A stretch of 64,000 nt of DNA from contig NZ_CP015622.1 of assembly GCF_001643015.1 (NCBI RefSeq), positions 881,358 to 945,357 of the forward strand. Reading direction: 5' to 3'. The position numbers and the translations under genes are program-made. Each line of letters starts with the position of its first letter. Within the stretch, counting starts at the first letter, position 1. This document shows positions 45,456 to 56,829 of the stretch, piece by piece. The stretch comes from Corynebacterium crudilactis. GTDB taxonomy: Bacteria; Actinomycetota; Actinomycetes; Mycobacteriales; Mycobacteriaceae. Below the pieces are notes generated by a model, which had not been told where the DNA came from, ran no database searches, and saw nothing but the letters and a program-made list of their open reading frames with translations.

Positions 45456-47018
45456 CTATCGCCAGCTTGGGAACCACATCAGTGAATCGTAGACATAATC
45501 GGGAATGACAAAGCCATAAAACAGTGGTGAGAAGGCAATGAACATCATGACCACCACAGAAACATAAATAACTACTGCCATGGAGCCGCGGCTGAGTCCT
45601 GTCTTGGTTATTTTTCCGCGTCCCCATAATTCACCACAGGCAAGTGCCAGCATGATGATCGTAAAAGGTACCAACGCAGTGGCGTAGAAGAAGTACATTT
45701 GGCGGTCATAAGCAGCAAGCCATGGTAAGAATCCGGCAGCAAAAGCCACCAACGGCACCATATAGGAACGATGCTTGCGGATAAACAGTGACCACAAAGC
45801 CCACAAAATAACGGGGACGGTGAGCCACCAGATGGCAGGGGTTCCGAAGAGATAGATCATGCGTCGGCAGGTGCCGCCGATCTCGCAGGAGATGTCTGTG
45901 GAGGAGAAATACAGGATGGGTCGGCCGGATACGAGCCATGACCAGGGTTTGGAATCCCAGGGGTGGCTGTGACCACCAGAAGTAGTTAAAGAGCCGTGGA
46001 ATTCCAACACACTTAGGTGATAGTGCAACCAGCCGGCAATGGATTCTGGAAGTAATTGGAGGGCAGAATCTTCGGGGATGGTGCCATCGGATTGGGCGTG
46101 GCGGTAGACGGATGTTTCCGAGGCGAACCATGCGCGCCAGCTCCAGATATAGAGCAGCGCTGGGATCACCACTAAGGATCCAAGAGCTGGGAAAGCATCA
46201 AATTTTAAGGTGCCTGCAATATAGCGGCGTACGCCGTAGCGTTTGCGTAGCCAGAGGTCTAAAAATACGCTGGTGAGGCCGAAAAACGCGATGTAGTACA
46301 GCCCTGACCATTTCACTGAAAGCGCAAGGCCCAAGAAGATACCAGTGGTGAAACGCCACCAGCGGAAACCGAACCGGGGGCCAAAATCATCGGTGATGTG
46401 GCCTATTTCCAAGAGATGATCGTTGAACCGGCGGTGCATTTGTTGGTGGTCTCGGATCAGCGCCCATGCAGCTGCGGTGATGAAGAAGACTTGGAAGATA
46501 TCCAGCATGCCAAAACGTGCGGAAACCAATAAGACACCGTCGGAAAGCGCGAGGATACCCGCGATGAACGTGACCACGGTGGATCCGCTGAGACGGCGAG
46601 TGATCGCCATGATGGCAAAAATGGTCAAGGTGCCAAAGATCGCGGTCATGATGCGCCAGCCCAGGGGAGTGTAGCCAAAGACCCATTCGCCGAGTGCTTC
46701 AATTTGTTTGGCCAGTGGTGGGTGGACCACTAATCCATAGCCGGGGTTGGATTCGATACCGCCGGTGATGGGGTTAATCCACGAGCGCACCATGTCCCAG
46801 GCTTGGGGAACATAGTGTTTTTCATCAAATACGGGTGTTCCTGATGCAGTTGCGCTGCTCAGGCCAGTAAATCGTGTGACTAAGGCAAATAATGCAATGA
46901 TCGCCCAGGTATAGGTATCTAGGCGAGTCCACGAAAATTTAGGCGGTGCAGGCGGGAGGGTACCAGCGAACATTCCCTGGTCCCGCCCCTGATCACGAAC
47001 AGGTAGGGCTTGGCTCAC
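45456..47018 (-). CDS. pmt: Protein O-mannosyltransferase
   Basis: Transfers mannose from polyprenyl phosphomannose to Ser or Thr of exported proteins. The 520-residue product is a GT39 membrane protein with about 11 helices. The catalytic acidic pair is in VFDEKHYVPQAWD near residue 65, VVHPPLAKQIEALGEW is the conserved second loop, and RFGMLDIFQVFF follows. C. glutamicum Pmt mannosylates secreted proteins including Rpf2. It diverges from rsmI. Confidence 0.93.
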   Translation of the reverse strand: MSQALPVRDQGRDQGMFAGTLPPAPPKFSWTRLDTYTWAIIALFALVTRFTGLSSATASGTPVFDEKHYVPQAWDMVRSWINPITGGIESNPGYGLVVHPPLAKQIEALGEWVFGYTPLGWRIMTAIFGTLTIFAIMAITRRLSGSTVVTFIAGILALSDGVLLVSARFGMLDIFQVFFITAAAWALIRDHQQMHRRFNDHLLEIGHITDDFGPRFGFRWWRFTTGIFLGLALSVKWSGLYYIAFFGLTSVFLDLWLRKRYGVRRYIAGTLKFDAFPALGSLVVIPALLYIWSWRAWFASETSVYRHAQSDGTIPEDSALQLLPESIAGWLHYHLSVLEFHGSLTTSGGHSHPWDSKPWSWLVSGRPILYFSSTDISCEIGGTCRRMIYLFGTPAIWWLTVPVILWALWSLFIRKHRSYMVPLVAFAAGFLPWLAAYDRQMYFFYATALVPFTIIMLALACGELWGRGKITKTGLSRGSMAVVIYVSVVVMMFIAFSPLFYGFVIPDYVYDSLMWFPSWR

Positions 47019-47065
47019 TTGGTTGATTGTAGAGCCTTGGTGGAGTTTTGTGGGAAGCTATATGC

Positions 47066-47914
47066 ATGCATGTTGCTGAATTATCTTTGCCCACTGGAAT
47101 TATTATCGCGGCTACCCCGCTCGGCAACATTGGAGATGCCTCCCCGCGCCTGGTAGAAGCCCTTGCGAATGCGACTGTTGTGGCGGCGGAGGATACTCGC
47201 CGTACGGCTTCTTTGGCGTCTGCCCTGGGAGTGGAAATTAAGGGACAATTGGTCTCCAACTTTGACCATAATGAGCAGTCACGCGTCGGCAAGCTTATTG
47301 AAGCCGCGCGCACTGGCACGGTGCTGGTGGTCAGCGATGCCGGTATGCCTGTGGTGTCTGATCCAGGTTTTGCGCTCATTGATGCGGCACATGACGCCGA
47401 TATCCCGGTAACGTGTTTCCCTGGGCCTTCAGCAGTGCCAACGGCATTGGCCCTGTCTGGGCTGCACGTTGGACGTTTCGCTTTCGATGGGTTTGCGCCA
47501 CGCAAGCACGGCGCGCGCATCACGTGGCTGGAATCCTTGAAAACCGAAAAGCGCGCAGTCTGCTTCTTCGAATCCCCACACCGCATTGTCGATACGCTTG
47601 CCGATGCCGCCGAGGTCCTTGGCGATCGCCGCGCAGCAGTGTGCCGCGAGTTGTCCAAAACCTATGAGCAGGTCAAGCGTGGCACGCTGCCTGAATTGGC
47701 AGAATGGGCTAAAGACGGTGTGCGCGGAGAGATCACCGTTGTCATCGAAGGTGCGGGCGATATCGCAGCCGATGTTGATTCGCTTATCGACGCCGCCCAG
47801 CAGCGCGTCGATGCCGGCGAGCGACTCAAGGCAGTATGCGCTGATCTCGCGAAAATTCATGGAGTGAGCAAAAACGAACTCTATGATGCGGTTATTTCTG
47901 CACGAGAAAACTAA
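47066..47914 (+). CDS. rsmI: 16S rRNA (cytidine-1402-2'-O)-methyltransferase RsmI
   Basis: A SAM-dependent tetrapyrrole-methylase-fold enzyme methylating C1402. The 282-residue product from ATG at 47066 has IIAATPLGNIGDASPRLVEA at the N-terminus, AAEDTRRTASL, VVSDAGMPVVSDPGF near residue 90, PGPSAVPTALALSG, and FFESPHRIVDTL. The upstream TTG start at 47048 adds six codons without support. It diverges from pmt, as in other actinobacteria. Confidence 0.95.
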   Translation: MHVAELSLPTGIIIAATPLGNIGDASPRLVEALANATVVAAEDTRRTASLASALGVEIKGQLVSNFDHNEQSRVGKLIEAARTGTVLVVSDAGMPVVSDPGFALIDAAHDADIPVTCFPGPSAVPTALALSGLHVGRFAFDGFAPRKHGARITWLESLKTEKRAVCFFESPHRIVDTLADAAEVLGDRRAAVCRELSKTYEQVKRGTLPELAEWAKDGVRGEITVVIEGAGDIAADVDSLIDAAQQRVDAGERLKAVCADLAKIHGVSKNELYDAVISAREN

Positions 47915-47989
47915 TCGTTACACCATTGTGATTGAGCTGTGCACTTAGTACAGGCTTACTGCATTATCTCAAGTAACAGTCTTATAAAA

Positions 47990-48013
47990 GCCCAGGTGGC
48001 CACTGGGCGTTTT
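47990..48013 (+). terminator. Hairpin between rsmI and betP
   Basis: GCCCAG and CTGGGC with a 7-base loop, followed by GTTTT. It lies 75 bp after the rsmI stop and about 60 bp before the betP start, so it may also lie in the betP leader. Confidence 0.5.
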
Positions 48014-48015
48014 GA

Positions 48016-49860
<1,845 letters not shown>

Positions 49861-49915
49861 GCATTTTCAACCCCTGATACCTCCTTTAGGCCAGGCATAA
49901 ATTAAGGTGGTACGC

Positions 49916-51748
49916 ATGACGAAGAACGTGCTCGTATCTGTTGCCTGGCCGTATGCCAACGGACCCCGTCACATTGGACATGTGGCGGGGTTTGGTGTCC
50001 CCTCTGATGTATTCGCAAGGTTCCAGCGAATGTCTGGCAACAACGTGCTCATGGTGTCTGGCACCGATGAGCACGGCACGCCACTTCTTGTGCAAGCCGA
50101 CAAAGAAGGTGTCACTGTCCAAGACCTGGCAGATAAGTACAACCGCCAGATCGTGGAAGACCTCACCGGCCTAGGCCTGTCCTATGACCTATTCACCCGC
50201 ACCACCACCTCCAACCACTACGCAGTCGTGCAGGAGCTGTTCCGCGGGCTGTACGACAATGGTTACATGATCAAGGAAACCACCCTCGGTGCGATTTCCC
50301 CATCTACCGGACGTACCCTTCCAGACCGTTATATTGAAGGCACCTGCCCAATCTGTCACGCAGATGGCGCGCGTGGCGATCAATGTGACAACTGTGGCAA
50401 CCAGCTTGATCCAGCAGACCTGATCAACCCAGTGTCCAAGATCAACGGTGAAACCCCGAACTTTGTAGAAACCGAGCACTTCCTGCTCGATCTGCCAGCT
50501 CTGGCTGAATCACTCACTGAGTGGCTTAAGGGCCGCGAAGACTGGCGTCCAAATGTGTTGAAGTTCTCCCTCAACCTGCTCGATGATATTCGCCCTCGCG
50601 CTATGTCTCGCGATATCGACTGGGGTATCCCAATCCCAGTTGAAGGTTGGCAGGACAACAACGCCAAGAAGCTCTACGTCTGGTTCGACGCTGTTGTGGG
50701 TTACCTCTCTGCATCCATCGAGTGGGCATACCGCAACGGTGACCCAGAAGCATGGCGTACCTTCTGGAATGATCCAGAAACCAAGTCCTACTATTTCATG
50801 GGCAAAGACAACATCACCTTCCACTCCCAGATCTGGCCAGCGGAACTGCTCGGCTATGCCGGCGAAGGCTCTAAGGGTGGAGAAACTGGCGATCTCGGCG
50901 TGCTGAACCTGCCTACCGAGGTTGTCTCCTCAGAGTTCCTCACCATGTCAGGCTCTAAGTTCTCCTCCTCTAAGGGCGTTGTCATCTACGTCAAGGACTT
51001 CCTCAAGGAATTCGGACCAGATGCACTGCGCTATTTCATCGCTGTTGCAGGCCCAGAAAACAATGACACTGACTTCACCTGGGATGAATTTGTCCGCCGC
51101 GTAAACAACGAGCTGGCAAACGGCTGGGGCAACCTAGTCAACCGCACCGTCTCCATGGCGCACAAGAACTTCGGTGAAGTTCCAGTACCTGGCGCATTGG
51201 AAGAATCCGACAAGAAGATCCTTGATCTTGCTACCTCTACCTTTGATTCCGTGGCAGCGAACCTGGATCAGTCCAAGTTCAAGGCCGGCATCACTGAGAT
51301 CATGCATGTCGTCGGTGAAGCTAATGCGTACATCGCTGAGCAGGAACCTTGGAAGCTTGCCAAGGATGACACCAAGCGCGAGCGTCTTGCTACCGTCTTG
51401 TGGACCGCACTGCAGGTTGTCTCTGACTGCAACACCATGCTGACCCCATACCTGCCACACACCGCGCAGAAGGTCCATGAGACCTTGGGTCGTGATGGCA
51501 TCTGGGCAGCTTCTCCTCAGATCGTGGAAGTAACCAATGATTCCCCACGTCAGCCAATCGGTGTGGGTCTGCCTGATCCAGCACACACCTACCCAGTGAT
51601 CATGGGAGATTACAAGACCCAGCTGGCTAAGTGGCAGCGCATTGATGTTATTCCAGGAACCAACTTGGAAAAGCCAGCACCGCTGATTGCCAAGCTGGAT
51701 CCTGAACTGGGCGAGACTGGCCCAGAATGGGCACCAGTGCAGAAATAA
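49916..51748 (+). CDS. metS: Methionyl-tRNA synthetase
   Basis: Charges tRNA-Met. The 610-residue product from ATG at 49916 has the class I signatures [11 protein letters not shown] near residue 18 (HIGH) and KFSSSK near residue 340 (KMSKS variant), a zinc-knuckle [18 protein letters not shown] near residue 143 with four cysteines, and the anticodon-binding domain ending [12 protein letters not shown]. It stands 55 bp after betP and is followed by its own terminator. Confidence 0.98.
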   Translation: MTKNVLVSVAWPYANGPRHIGHVAGFGVPSDVFARFQRMSGNNVLMVSGTDEHGTPLLVQADKEGVTVQDLADKYNRQIVEDLTGLGLSYDLFTRTTTSNHYAVVQELFRGLYDNGYMIKETTLGAISPSTGRTLPDRYIEGTCPICHADGARGDQCDNCGNQLDPADLINPVSKINGETPNFVETEHFLLDLPALAESLTEWLKGREDWRPNVLKFSLNLLDDIRPRAMSRDIDWGIPIPVEGWQDNNAKKLYVWFDAVVGYLSASIEWAYRNGDPEAWRTFWNDPETKSYYFMGKDNITFHSQIWPAELLGYAGEGSKGGETGDLGVLNLPTEVVSSEFLTMSGSKFSSSKGVVIYVKDFLKEFGPDALRYFIAVAGPENNDTDFTWDEFVRRVNNELANGWGNLVNRTVSMAHKNFGEVPVPGALEESDKKILDLATSTFDSVAANLDQSKFKAGITEIMHVVGEANAYIAEQEPWKLAKDDTKRERLATVLWTALQVVSDCNTMLTPYLPHTAQKVHETLGRDGIWAASPQIVEVTNDSPRQPIGVGLPDPAHTYPVIMGDYKTQLAKWQRIDVIPGTNLEKPAPLIAKLDPELGETGPEWAPVQK

Positions 51749-51758
51749 CAGCACTTTT

Positions 51759-51794
51759 AGTGTTGCTTTGAGTGCTGCTTAAAGTGTTGCTTTT
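51759..51794. repeat. Three tandem 12-bp repeats after metS
   Basis: AGTGTTGCTTTG, AGTGCTGCTTAA and AGTGTTGCTTTT lie head to tail starting 11 bp after the metS stop. A fourth partial copy, AGTATGG, follows. Confidence 0.7.
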
Positions 51795-51804
51795 AGTATG
51801 GCGG

Positions 51805-51847
51805 GCAGGTTGATCAGAAAACTCTGATTGACCTGCTCTTTTCCTTT
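51805..51847 (+). terminator. Terminator of metS
   Basis: GCAGGT-TG-ATCAGA pairs with TCTGAT-TG-ACCTGC around AAAC, with a two-base internal mismatch, and is followed by TCTTTTCCTTT. Confidence 0.8.
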
Positions 51848-51901
51848 CGTGGGGGTGGTGCGGGGGAGAGCGTGTCGTGGCAGTGGTGTTAGGTGGAGGA
51901 C

Positions 51902-53953
51902 ATGAACGCAACAAGAGAAGAAGCCAACGAACTATTAGCTGGTATTGCAGGTCCTGGCGCACAGCTACGCGATGACCAATGGATTGCCATTGATGAATTA
52001 GTTAATCAACGCAAACGCATGCTGGTGGTGCAAAGAACCGGTTGGGGTAAATCAGCTGTCTATTTCATCGCGGCAAAACTCCTGCGTGCTCGCGGTGCAG
52101 GTGCTGCCGTTATTATTTCTCCCTTGCTTGCACTGATGCGAAACCAGGTTGCTTCAGCAGAACGCGCAGGTATTAAAGCCGCAACGCTCAATAGCGCCAA
52201 CATGACCGAATGGGATGCCATCCAAGAACAGGTTGTATCCGGTGGCGCAGACGTGTTGTTGATTTCACCAGAGCGCCTTAATAATCCCGATTTTAGGGAC
52301 ACCATTTTGCCCCGACTGGCTGCGGAAACCGGTCTGGTGGTAGTTGATGAAGCCCACTGTATTTCAGACTGGGGCCATGATTTCCGCCCAGATTACCGCC
52401 GTATCCGGGATCTGCTTGCCGGACTATCCCCAAATATTCCAGTGTTGGCAACTACCGCAACAGCCAATGACCGCGTTGTCGAAGATGTACGAGCTCAATT
52501 AGGCGAGGGTACCGGTCTGTTGCGAGGTGGACTAGACCGCGAGTCTTTGCACCTATCCGTGATGAACCTGCCGAACCCTACGCAGCGTCCTGCATGGTTG
52601 GCCACGCACCTGAAAGAATTAACTGGATCTGGCATTATCTATTGCCTCACGGTATCTGCTGCCCATGATCTAGCTGATGCATTGAATTCCATTGGGTGGA
52701 ATGTAGCAGCGTACACCGGCAGAACCGAAGCAGGGGAGCGCGAACGCCTAGAACACGCACTGATCAATAATGAGATCAAAGCCTTGGTGGCCACCTCTGC
52801 ACTAGGCATGGGCTTTGATAAACCCGACCTTGGATTTGTTGTGCACATGGGCAGCCCCAGCTCACCAGTGTCCTACTATCAGCAAATCGGCCGTGCTGGC
52901 CGTGGCACTGACCGCGCTGATGTCATTTTGCTGCCAGGAACCGAAGACAAAGAAATCTGGGAATACTTCGCATCAGTATCCTTCCCACAAGAAGGCGTAG
53001 TCCGACAACTGCTTGCTGTCTTAACCGATGAGGCACAATCCACCGTCAAACTAGAATCCCAGGTGGATCTCTCCCGATCACGCCTAGAACAAGTACTCAA
53101 AGTGCTCGATGTAGATGGCGCCGTGAAACGAGTCCGTGGCGGATGGATTACCACCGGACAAGAATGGTTCTACGACGCAGCACGCTACGCAGGCCTCGAA
53201 CGGGCGCGGGAAATTGAACAGCAAAGCATGATGGACTACCAAAACACCACCGAATGCAGAATGCTGTACCTCCGCAAAGAACTCGATGACGTGGAAGCAA
53301 CCACACCGTGCGGACGCTGCGATAACTGCACCGGCAAAACCTGGAGCATGGACACAGACGCTTCAGTTGCCTTGAAGGTAGATGAGCAGCTCCAAACACC
53401 TGGGGTAAAAATTGCCCCACGCAAAATGTGGCCCAGCGGAATCAGCATCCGAGGAAAAATCACTGGCATGGAAGAAGGCCGCTCACTTGGCCGACTCAAC
53501 GACATCGCTCGAGGTCCAGCACTAAAGAACCTGTTAGACAGTGGAACTTACTCCGAGAACACATGGATGCCACACATCATCGAAGTACTAAAAAACTGGG
53601 ACTGGGAAAACCGACCAGCCAACGTAGTAGCACTTGGCAACACCAATGCAGCATCAACCGAAATGATCATGAACGTAGCGCAATCAATCGCAGCTGTCGG
53701 ACGAATGAACTTCGCCGGCCTACTCCCCGCCGCGCCGGGTGCCGAAGAAGTAATGGCTCAGAACTCCGCCTACCGAGTAGAAGCTCTACTGAAACAATGG
53801 GATTGGTCCCAAGGGCTGCAATTAGTTCCGGGACCGATTTTGCTGGTGACCGATCTGATTGATACTGGCTGGTCCGTAACAGTGGCCGGAAATGGCATTG
53901 CTCAGAGAACCTCAGAAAACGTACTGCCATTTGCCCTAGCTAGCAGGGGATAA
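51902..53953 (+). CDS. recQ: RecQ-family ATP-dependent DNA helicase
   Basis: A 683-residue superfamily 2 helicase. Walker A RTGWGKSAVYF near residue 48, DEAH box VVVDEAHCISDWGHDFRPDY near residue 145, motif III ATTATANDRV, motif VI QQIGRAGRGTDRAD near residue 325, then the RecQ zinc cluster (CRMLYLRKELDD ... CGRCDNC) near residues 445-475. The last 200 residues are not a typical HRDC domain. ATG at 51902 is chosen with AGGTGG just upstream; GTG at 51893 is possible. Its 3' end overlaps the next gene by 18 bp, convergently. Confidence 0.93.
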   Translation: MNATREEANELLAGIAGPGAQLRDDQWIAIDELVNQRKRMLVVQRTGWGKSAVYFIAAKLLRARGAGAAVIISPLLALMRNQVASAERAGIKAATLNSANMTEWDAIQEQVVSGGADVLLISPERLNNPDFRDTILPRLAAETGLVVVDEAHCISDWGHDFRPDYRRIRDLLAGLSPNIPVLATTATANDRVVEDVRAQLGEGTGLLRGGLDRESLHLSVMNLPNPTQRPAWLATHLKELTGSGIIYCLTVSAAHDLADALNSIGWNVAAYTGRTEAGERERLEHALINNEIKALVATSALGMGFDKPDLGFVVHMGSPSSPVSYYQQIGRAGRGTDRADVILLPGTEDKEIWEYFASVSFPQEGVVRQLLAVLTDEAQSTVKLESQVDLSRSRLEQVLKVLDVDGAVKRVRGGWITTGQEWFYDAARYAGLERAREIEQQSMMDYQNTTECRMLYLRKELDDVEATTPCGRCDNCTGKTWSMDTDASVALKVDEQLQTPGVKIAPRKMWPSGISIRGKITGMEEGRSLGRLNDIARGPALKNLLDSGTYSENTWMPHIIEVLKNWDWENRPANVVALGNTNAASTEMIMNVAQSIAAVGRMNFAGLLPAAPGAEEVMAQNSAYRVEALLKQWDWSQGLQLVPGPILLVTDLIDTGWSVTVAGNGIAQRTSENVLPFALASRG

Positions 53954-54571
53954 GTCCTCTGGAACCAAAGCAATCGGGCGCACTGGAAAACTAGCCCCGC
54001 CTTTTGGAATAGGCCAGGGACAAGCGATCATTGCGCCAGTAGCAGGAACCTTATCTAAGTTAGTGAGGTTTTCAATCTGCCAATGGTCATGGCACAGCCA
54101 CCAACGCTGTGCCTCCAATGACGGATCAGTATCGGGCAGGTCATGGCCAATGGCGATTACTCCACGATCATGAAGAATTTCCAAAGCTTCAATAGACCAA
54201 CCTGGGGCAACGCCTTGCCTGCCCCACACCCAACCGGTATGGAGCGCCACAAAAGATCCCGGGAGGATTTGGCCGTGTGCATGTTCAAAAGCTGCTATAT
54301 CAGCAGCTGTGCATAGGTCTGGGCGTGAAAATCTCAGGCAGTAGAGGGACAGATAAGTTTCCTCAACTGGGATTTGATCAAGCGTGTGTCCTTGAGGGGC
54401 GAAATGCGCAGGTGCATCCACATGAGTTCCCCACGGACCCACTAGTTTGTATTGATGCATCAAGAAGCCATCATGTTCAATCGTTGAGATCTGTTTAATT
54501 TCTTGATCTGGATCGCCAGAGAAGTGGGGTTGTCCGGGCGCGAACGCATGAGAGAGATCAATGATCTGCAT
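53936..54571 (-). CDS. Cyclase-family (kynurenine formamidase-like) metal hydrolase
   Basis: A 211-residue protein of the cyclase family (PF04199 type). The metal-binding motif is GPWGTHVDAPAHFAP near residue 45 (HxGTHxDxPxH with W in place of the first H), with DLSHAFAPG at the N-terminus and AIGHDLPDTD near residue 140. Members hydrolyse N-formylkynurenine, cyclic amides or isatin; substrate unknown here. It is the last complete native gene before the insertion boundary. Confidence 0.85.
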   Translation of the reverse strand: MQIIDLSHAFAPGQPHFSGDPDQEIKQISTIEHDGFLMHQYKLVGPWGTHVDAPAHFAPQGHTLDQIPVEETYLSLYCLRFSRPDLCTAADIAAFEHAHGQILPGSFVALHTGWVWGRQGVAPGWSIEALEILHDRGVIAIGHDLPDTDPSLEAQRWWLCHDHWQIENLTNLDKVPATGAMIACPWPIPKGGASFPVRPIALVPEDLSPAS

Positions 54572-54658
54572 GAATTAAAGGTATCGGAAATTTGTCGAAT
54601 TCTAGTGTGGTGACGCTTCAAGCAGTCGAGGCTTCCTAAGTATGACGGAGGTGACCAT

Positions 54659-54724
54659 GTGAGCACAATGTTGAAATGGATCTGTCATTTGGTTCGCTAT
54701 CAGCACCAACGTGAACAAGATTAA
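54659..54724 (+). CDS. Candidate leader peptide, 21 residues
   Basis: GTG at 54659 is preceded by the strong ribosome-binding site GGAGG at seven bases. The product is VSTMLKWICHLVRYQHQREQ plus D. It stops 61 bp before the ATG of a truncated gene cut by the IS. A short, well-initiated reading frame in front of a regulated gene is the layout of a leader peptide, but I cannot tell what it would sense. Confidence 0.4.
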   Translation: MSTMLKWICHLVRYQHQREQD

Positions 54725-54785
54725 TCACTGACACTGCTGCTGTTAGGCGCTCTGCGTGGTGGGATAGGTGTGAAGAGAGCGTGTC

Positions 54786-54811
54786 ATGTCTACTATTTTT
54801 GTTGATCATCA
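54786..54811 (+). pseudogene. Start of an unidentified gene cut by the IS element
   Basis: ATG at 54786 with AAGAGAG seven bases upstream reads MSTIFVDH and runs directly into the IS end at 54812. Only eight native codons remain, so the product cannot be identified. Confidence 0.45.
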
Positions 54812-55659
54812 GGTGCTGTTGCAAAGTTGGGCGGAGAGCAGCGAAGACTCAGTTTCTCATTCCCTGATGGCCGCTGCGTGTGGGCGTTCTCAGGCCGTCT
54901 CGAAGACCCGGTTGACGATCACCGCGTCCGGGTTCGGTTGCCCGTGAGGTCAACATCGTGCCTTGCCCTTTCCGCAATGAGTGCATCGCCTCCATCTCTT
55001 TCAACGTCCGATATGCAGATGTCCGGTTCTTAAACGCGCCTTTCGGCCCGAGGATCCGCTTCAGCCGACCATGGTCGCCTTCCAGGATGTTGTTAAGGTA
55101 TTTCACCTGCCGGTGTTCCACTGTTGGCGGGCAGATTCCCTCTGACTTCAACTCGGCGATTGCCCTGGCTAGGGAGGGTGCTTTATCGGTGTTGATCACT
55201 CTGGGATACCCGGCTGACGCATTGGATTTGAGGGCCTTGGCCAGGAAACGCTTCGCTGCGGCGACGTTACGCTTTGGGGACAGGTAAAAATCCAGGGTAT
55301 GCCCGCCCGCGGTGATCGCCAGATCAGAGGTAGCACCACCTGCCGCCGACCCGGATATAGGTCTCATCCACCCGCCAGGAACTGGCCTGCCAGTCAGGTA
55401 CCTGCCGGTACCACCGTGCTTGCTTGTCCAGCTCAGGGGCGTATTTCTGGACCCAGCGGTGAGAATCGTGGTGTGATCGACCGGCACGCCCCGCTGAAGT
55501 CATCATTTCCTCCAAGTCGCGGTAGCTCACCCCGTAGCGGCAGTACCACCGGACCGCCCACAGGATGATTTCACGGGGGAAATGACGACCGGAGAAGATA
55601 CCCATGGCTGTGATTATTTCACGCAGGTCTTCCTGTCGCCCGAACTTTGCAACAGCACC
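54812..55659. mobile_element. IS6-family insertion sequence (IS1628-like)
   Basis: The 848-bp element is bounded by 17-bp perfect inverted ends GGTGCTGTTGCAAAGTT at 54812-54828 and its complement at 55643-55659, the ends seen in the IS6 family (TGTTGCAAA core). The flanking octamers GATCATCA (left) and CCTCAGAG (right) differ, so there is no target-site duplication. The transposase is broken. The element sits exactly where GC content and codon use change, which suggests it is a remnant of a cointegrate or composite event that brought in the DNA to the right. Confidence 0.93.
54890..55605 (-). pseudogene. IS6-family DDE transposase broken by two frameshifts
   Basis: The reading from ATG at 55605 (MGIFSGRHFPREIILWAVRW) contains YRDLEEMM and the first catalytic part WRVDETYIRVGGRW with Asp, then stops at WCYL. 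One extra base near 55320-55330 (TGAT where TAT is expected) shifts into the frame with ITAGGHTLDFYLSPKRNVAA, the second Asp in VINTDKAPSL and the Glu part LEGDHGRLKRI. A second extra base near 54945 separates the end, which in the correct frame reads HGQPNPDAVIVNRVFETA. Both catalytic halves are present but cannot be made as one protein. Confidence 0.9.
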
Positions 55660-55708
55660 CCTCAGAGTGTGTTGACGCCTCCGGACCGGTGCTCGAAGGT
55701 GTGGAAGG

Positions 55709-56257
55709 ATGCAGCTCGTGGACCCCCAACTGTTGTCTCCCAAAGCGGTGGCGGCTCTGCGCGACGCAGCCTTCACGTACGGCAACGTTGGCGGCACAGG
55801 CACGTTCGGCTCCGGGCCTCCGAGCGGGTACACGCATCTCCTACGGCAGACCGAACTGGGGAGCGGGGCCTCGCGATTAGATGAGGCCGTCCAGACTTTG
55901 CTGGGTTGGGACATGCAGCGGCGCGCGGGCCTCAACGTGCAGGCATCTGACCCGACGGTGGTCGATGGGGCGGTCGCGATTTTGCGGCTCGGGATCGGAA
56001 GGCTGAGCGTCCCAGCTCCTGTCCGGGTCGTGTACGTCGTCGATGAGCCGCTTCGGAAGGGATTCGCCTACGGCACCCTTCCCGGGCACCCTGAGAGCGG
56101 CGAGGAGTTGTTCGTCCTGGAGCTCCACAACGGGGGTGAAGTCACCTTCACCATCAGCGCGTTCTCCCGCCCGAACTCCCTCCTCGCCCGCATCGGAGGC
56201 CCCCTAACCCGCGCCGTTCAGTCGTCAATCACGAGCCGCTACTTGCGCTCGGTCTGA
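55709..56257 (+). CDS. DUF1990-family protein
   Basis: A 182-residue protein of the actinobacterial DUF1990 family: ALRDAAFTYGNVGGTGTFGS, HLLRQTELGSGASRLDEAVQ, VVYVVDEPLRKGFAYGTLPG HPESGEELFVLEL, and SSITSRYLRSV at the end. No catalytic motif is known. It is the first gene inside the GC-rich segment, 50 bp from the IS end, transcribed toward the rpiB-like gene's 3' end. Confidence 0.85.
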   Translation: MQLVDPQLLSPKAVAALRDAAFTYGNVGGTGTFGSGPPSGYTHLLRQTELGSGASRLDEAVQTLLGWDMQRRAGLNVQASDPTVVDGAVAILRLGIGRLSVPAPVRVVYVVDEPLRKGFAYGTLPGHPESGEELFVLELHNGGEVTFTISAFSRPNSLLARIGGPLTRAVQSSITSRYLRSV

Positions 56258-56345
56258 CGGAGAGACGCACTGCAGAAAACACGGACTCGCCATCTCGAAC
56301 ATCCCGTCATGCCGCATCAACGGCCTTGGGTCAGATCTGTCCGAC

Positions 56346-56759
56346 TCAGCCGTTGGGCATCTCCTCGGCTAGCCACGCGGAAACGAGCGTGCGGGCCAAC
56401 TCGACGCCGACCACCTTCGCGCCCATGCACAGCACCTGGGCCCGGTTGTTGGAGATCGACGTCTGCACGGAAAAGATGTCGTCCGCAGTCACGGCGGCAA
56501 CTGTCTCGACCGAGTTCGCTGCGATGGCGACCCCGAGTCCGTTGCCGCAGAACGCCAGGCCACGGTCGGCCATGCCGGCAGCGACGTGGTTGGCGACCTG
56601 GACGGCCACACCGACATGGTCGTTGGAGGTGTCGCCGGGACTGTTGACGCCCACGTCGAGCGTCTCATCGACCAAGGGGCTCTCGTGGAGCAGGTCAACG
56701 ATGGCTGATTTCAACTGGAAGGCGCCCTGATCTGCGCCGATGGCAATACGAAGACCCAT
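56346..56759 (-). CDS. rpiB: RpiB/LacAB-family sugar-phosphate isomerase
   Basis: A 137-residue isomerase of the RpiB type, which includes ribose 5-phosphate isomerase B, LacAB, and the D- and L-erythrulose 4-phosphate isomerases of mycobacteria. Visible are IAIGADQGAFQLKSAIVDLL at the N-terminus, AFCGNGLGVAIAANSV (normally CGTGIGMSIAANK) and TSISNNRAQVLCMGAKVVG. The H of the usual GADHAGF is Q, and T-I of GTGIG is N-L, so the substrate may differ. A good AGGAG lies nine bases before ATG. It is the last gene of the island operon. Confidence 0.85.
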   Translation of the reverse strand: MGLRIAIGADQGAFQLKSAIVDLLHESPLVDETLDVGVNSPGDTSNDHVGVAVQVANHVAAGMADRGLAFCGNGLGVAIAANSVETVAAVTADDIFSVQTSISNNRAQVLCMGAKVVGVELARTLVSAWLAEEMPNG

Positions 56760-56829
56760 GTTTCTGAACTCCTGGATACGGGTGCGGGTGGGAGCCGGAG
56801 CGGTGCGTTGCTGGCACCGCTCCGGTGTT

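Noticed and set aside
54804..55667. Target-site duplication of the IS element
   Set aside because: The eight bases on each side differ at nearly every position, so no duplication can be claimed.
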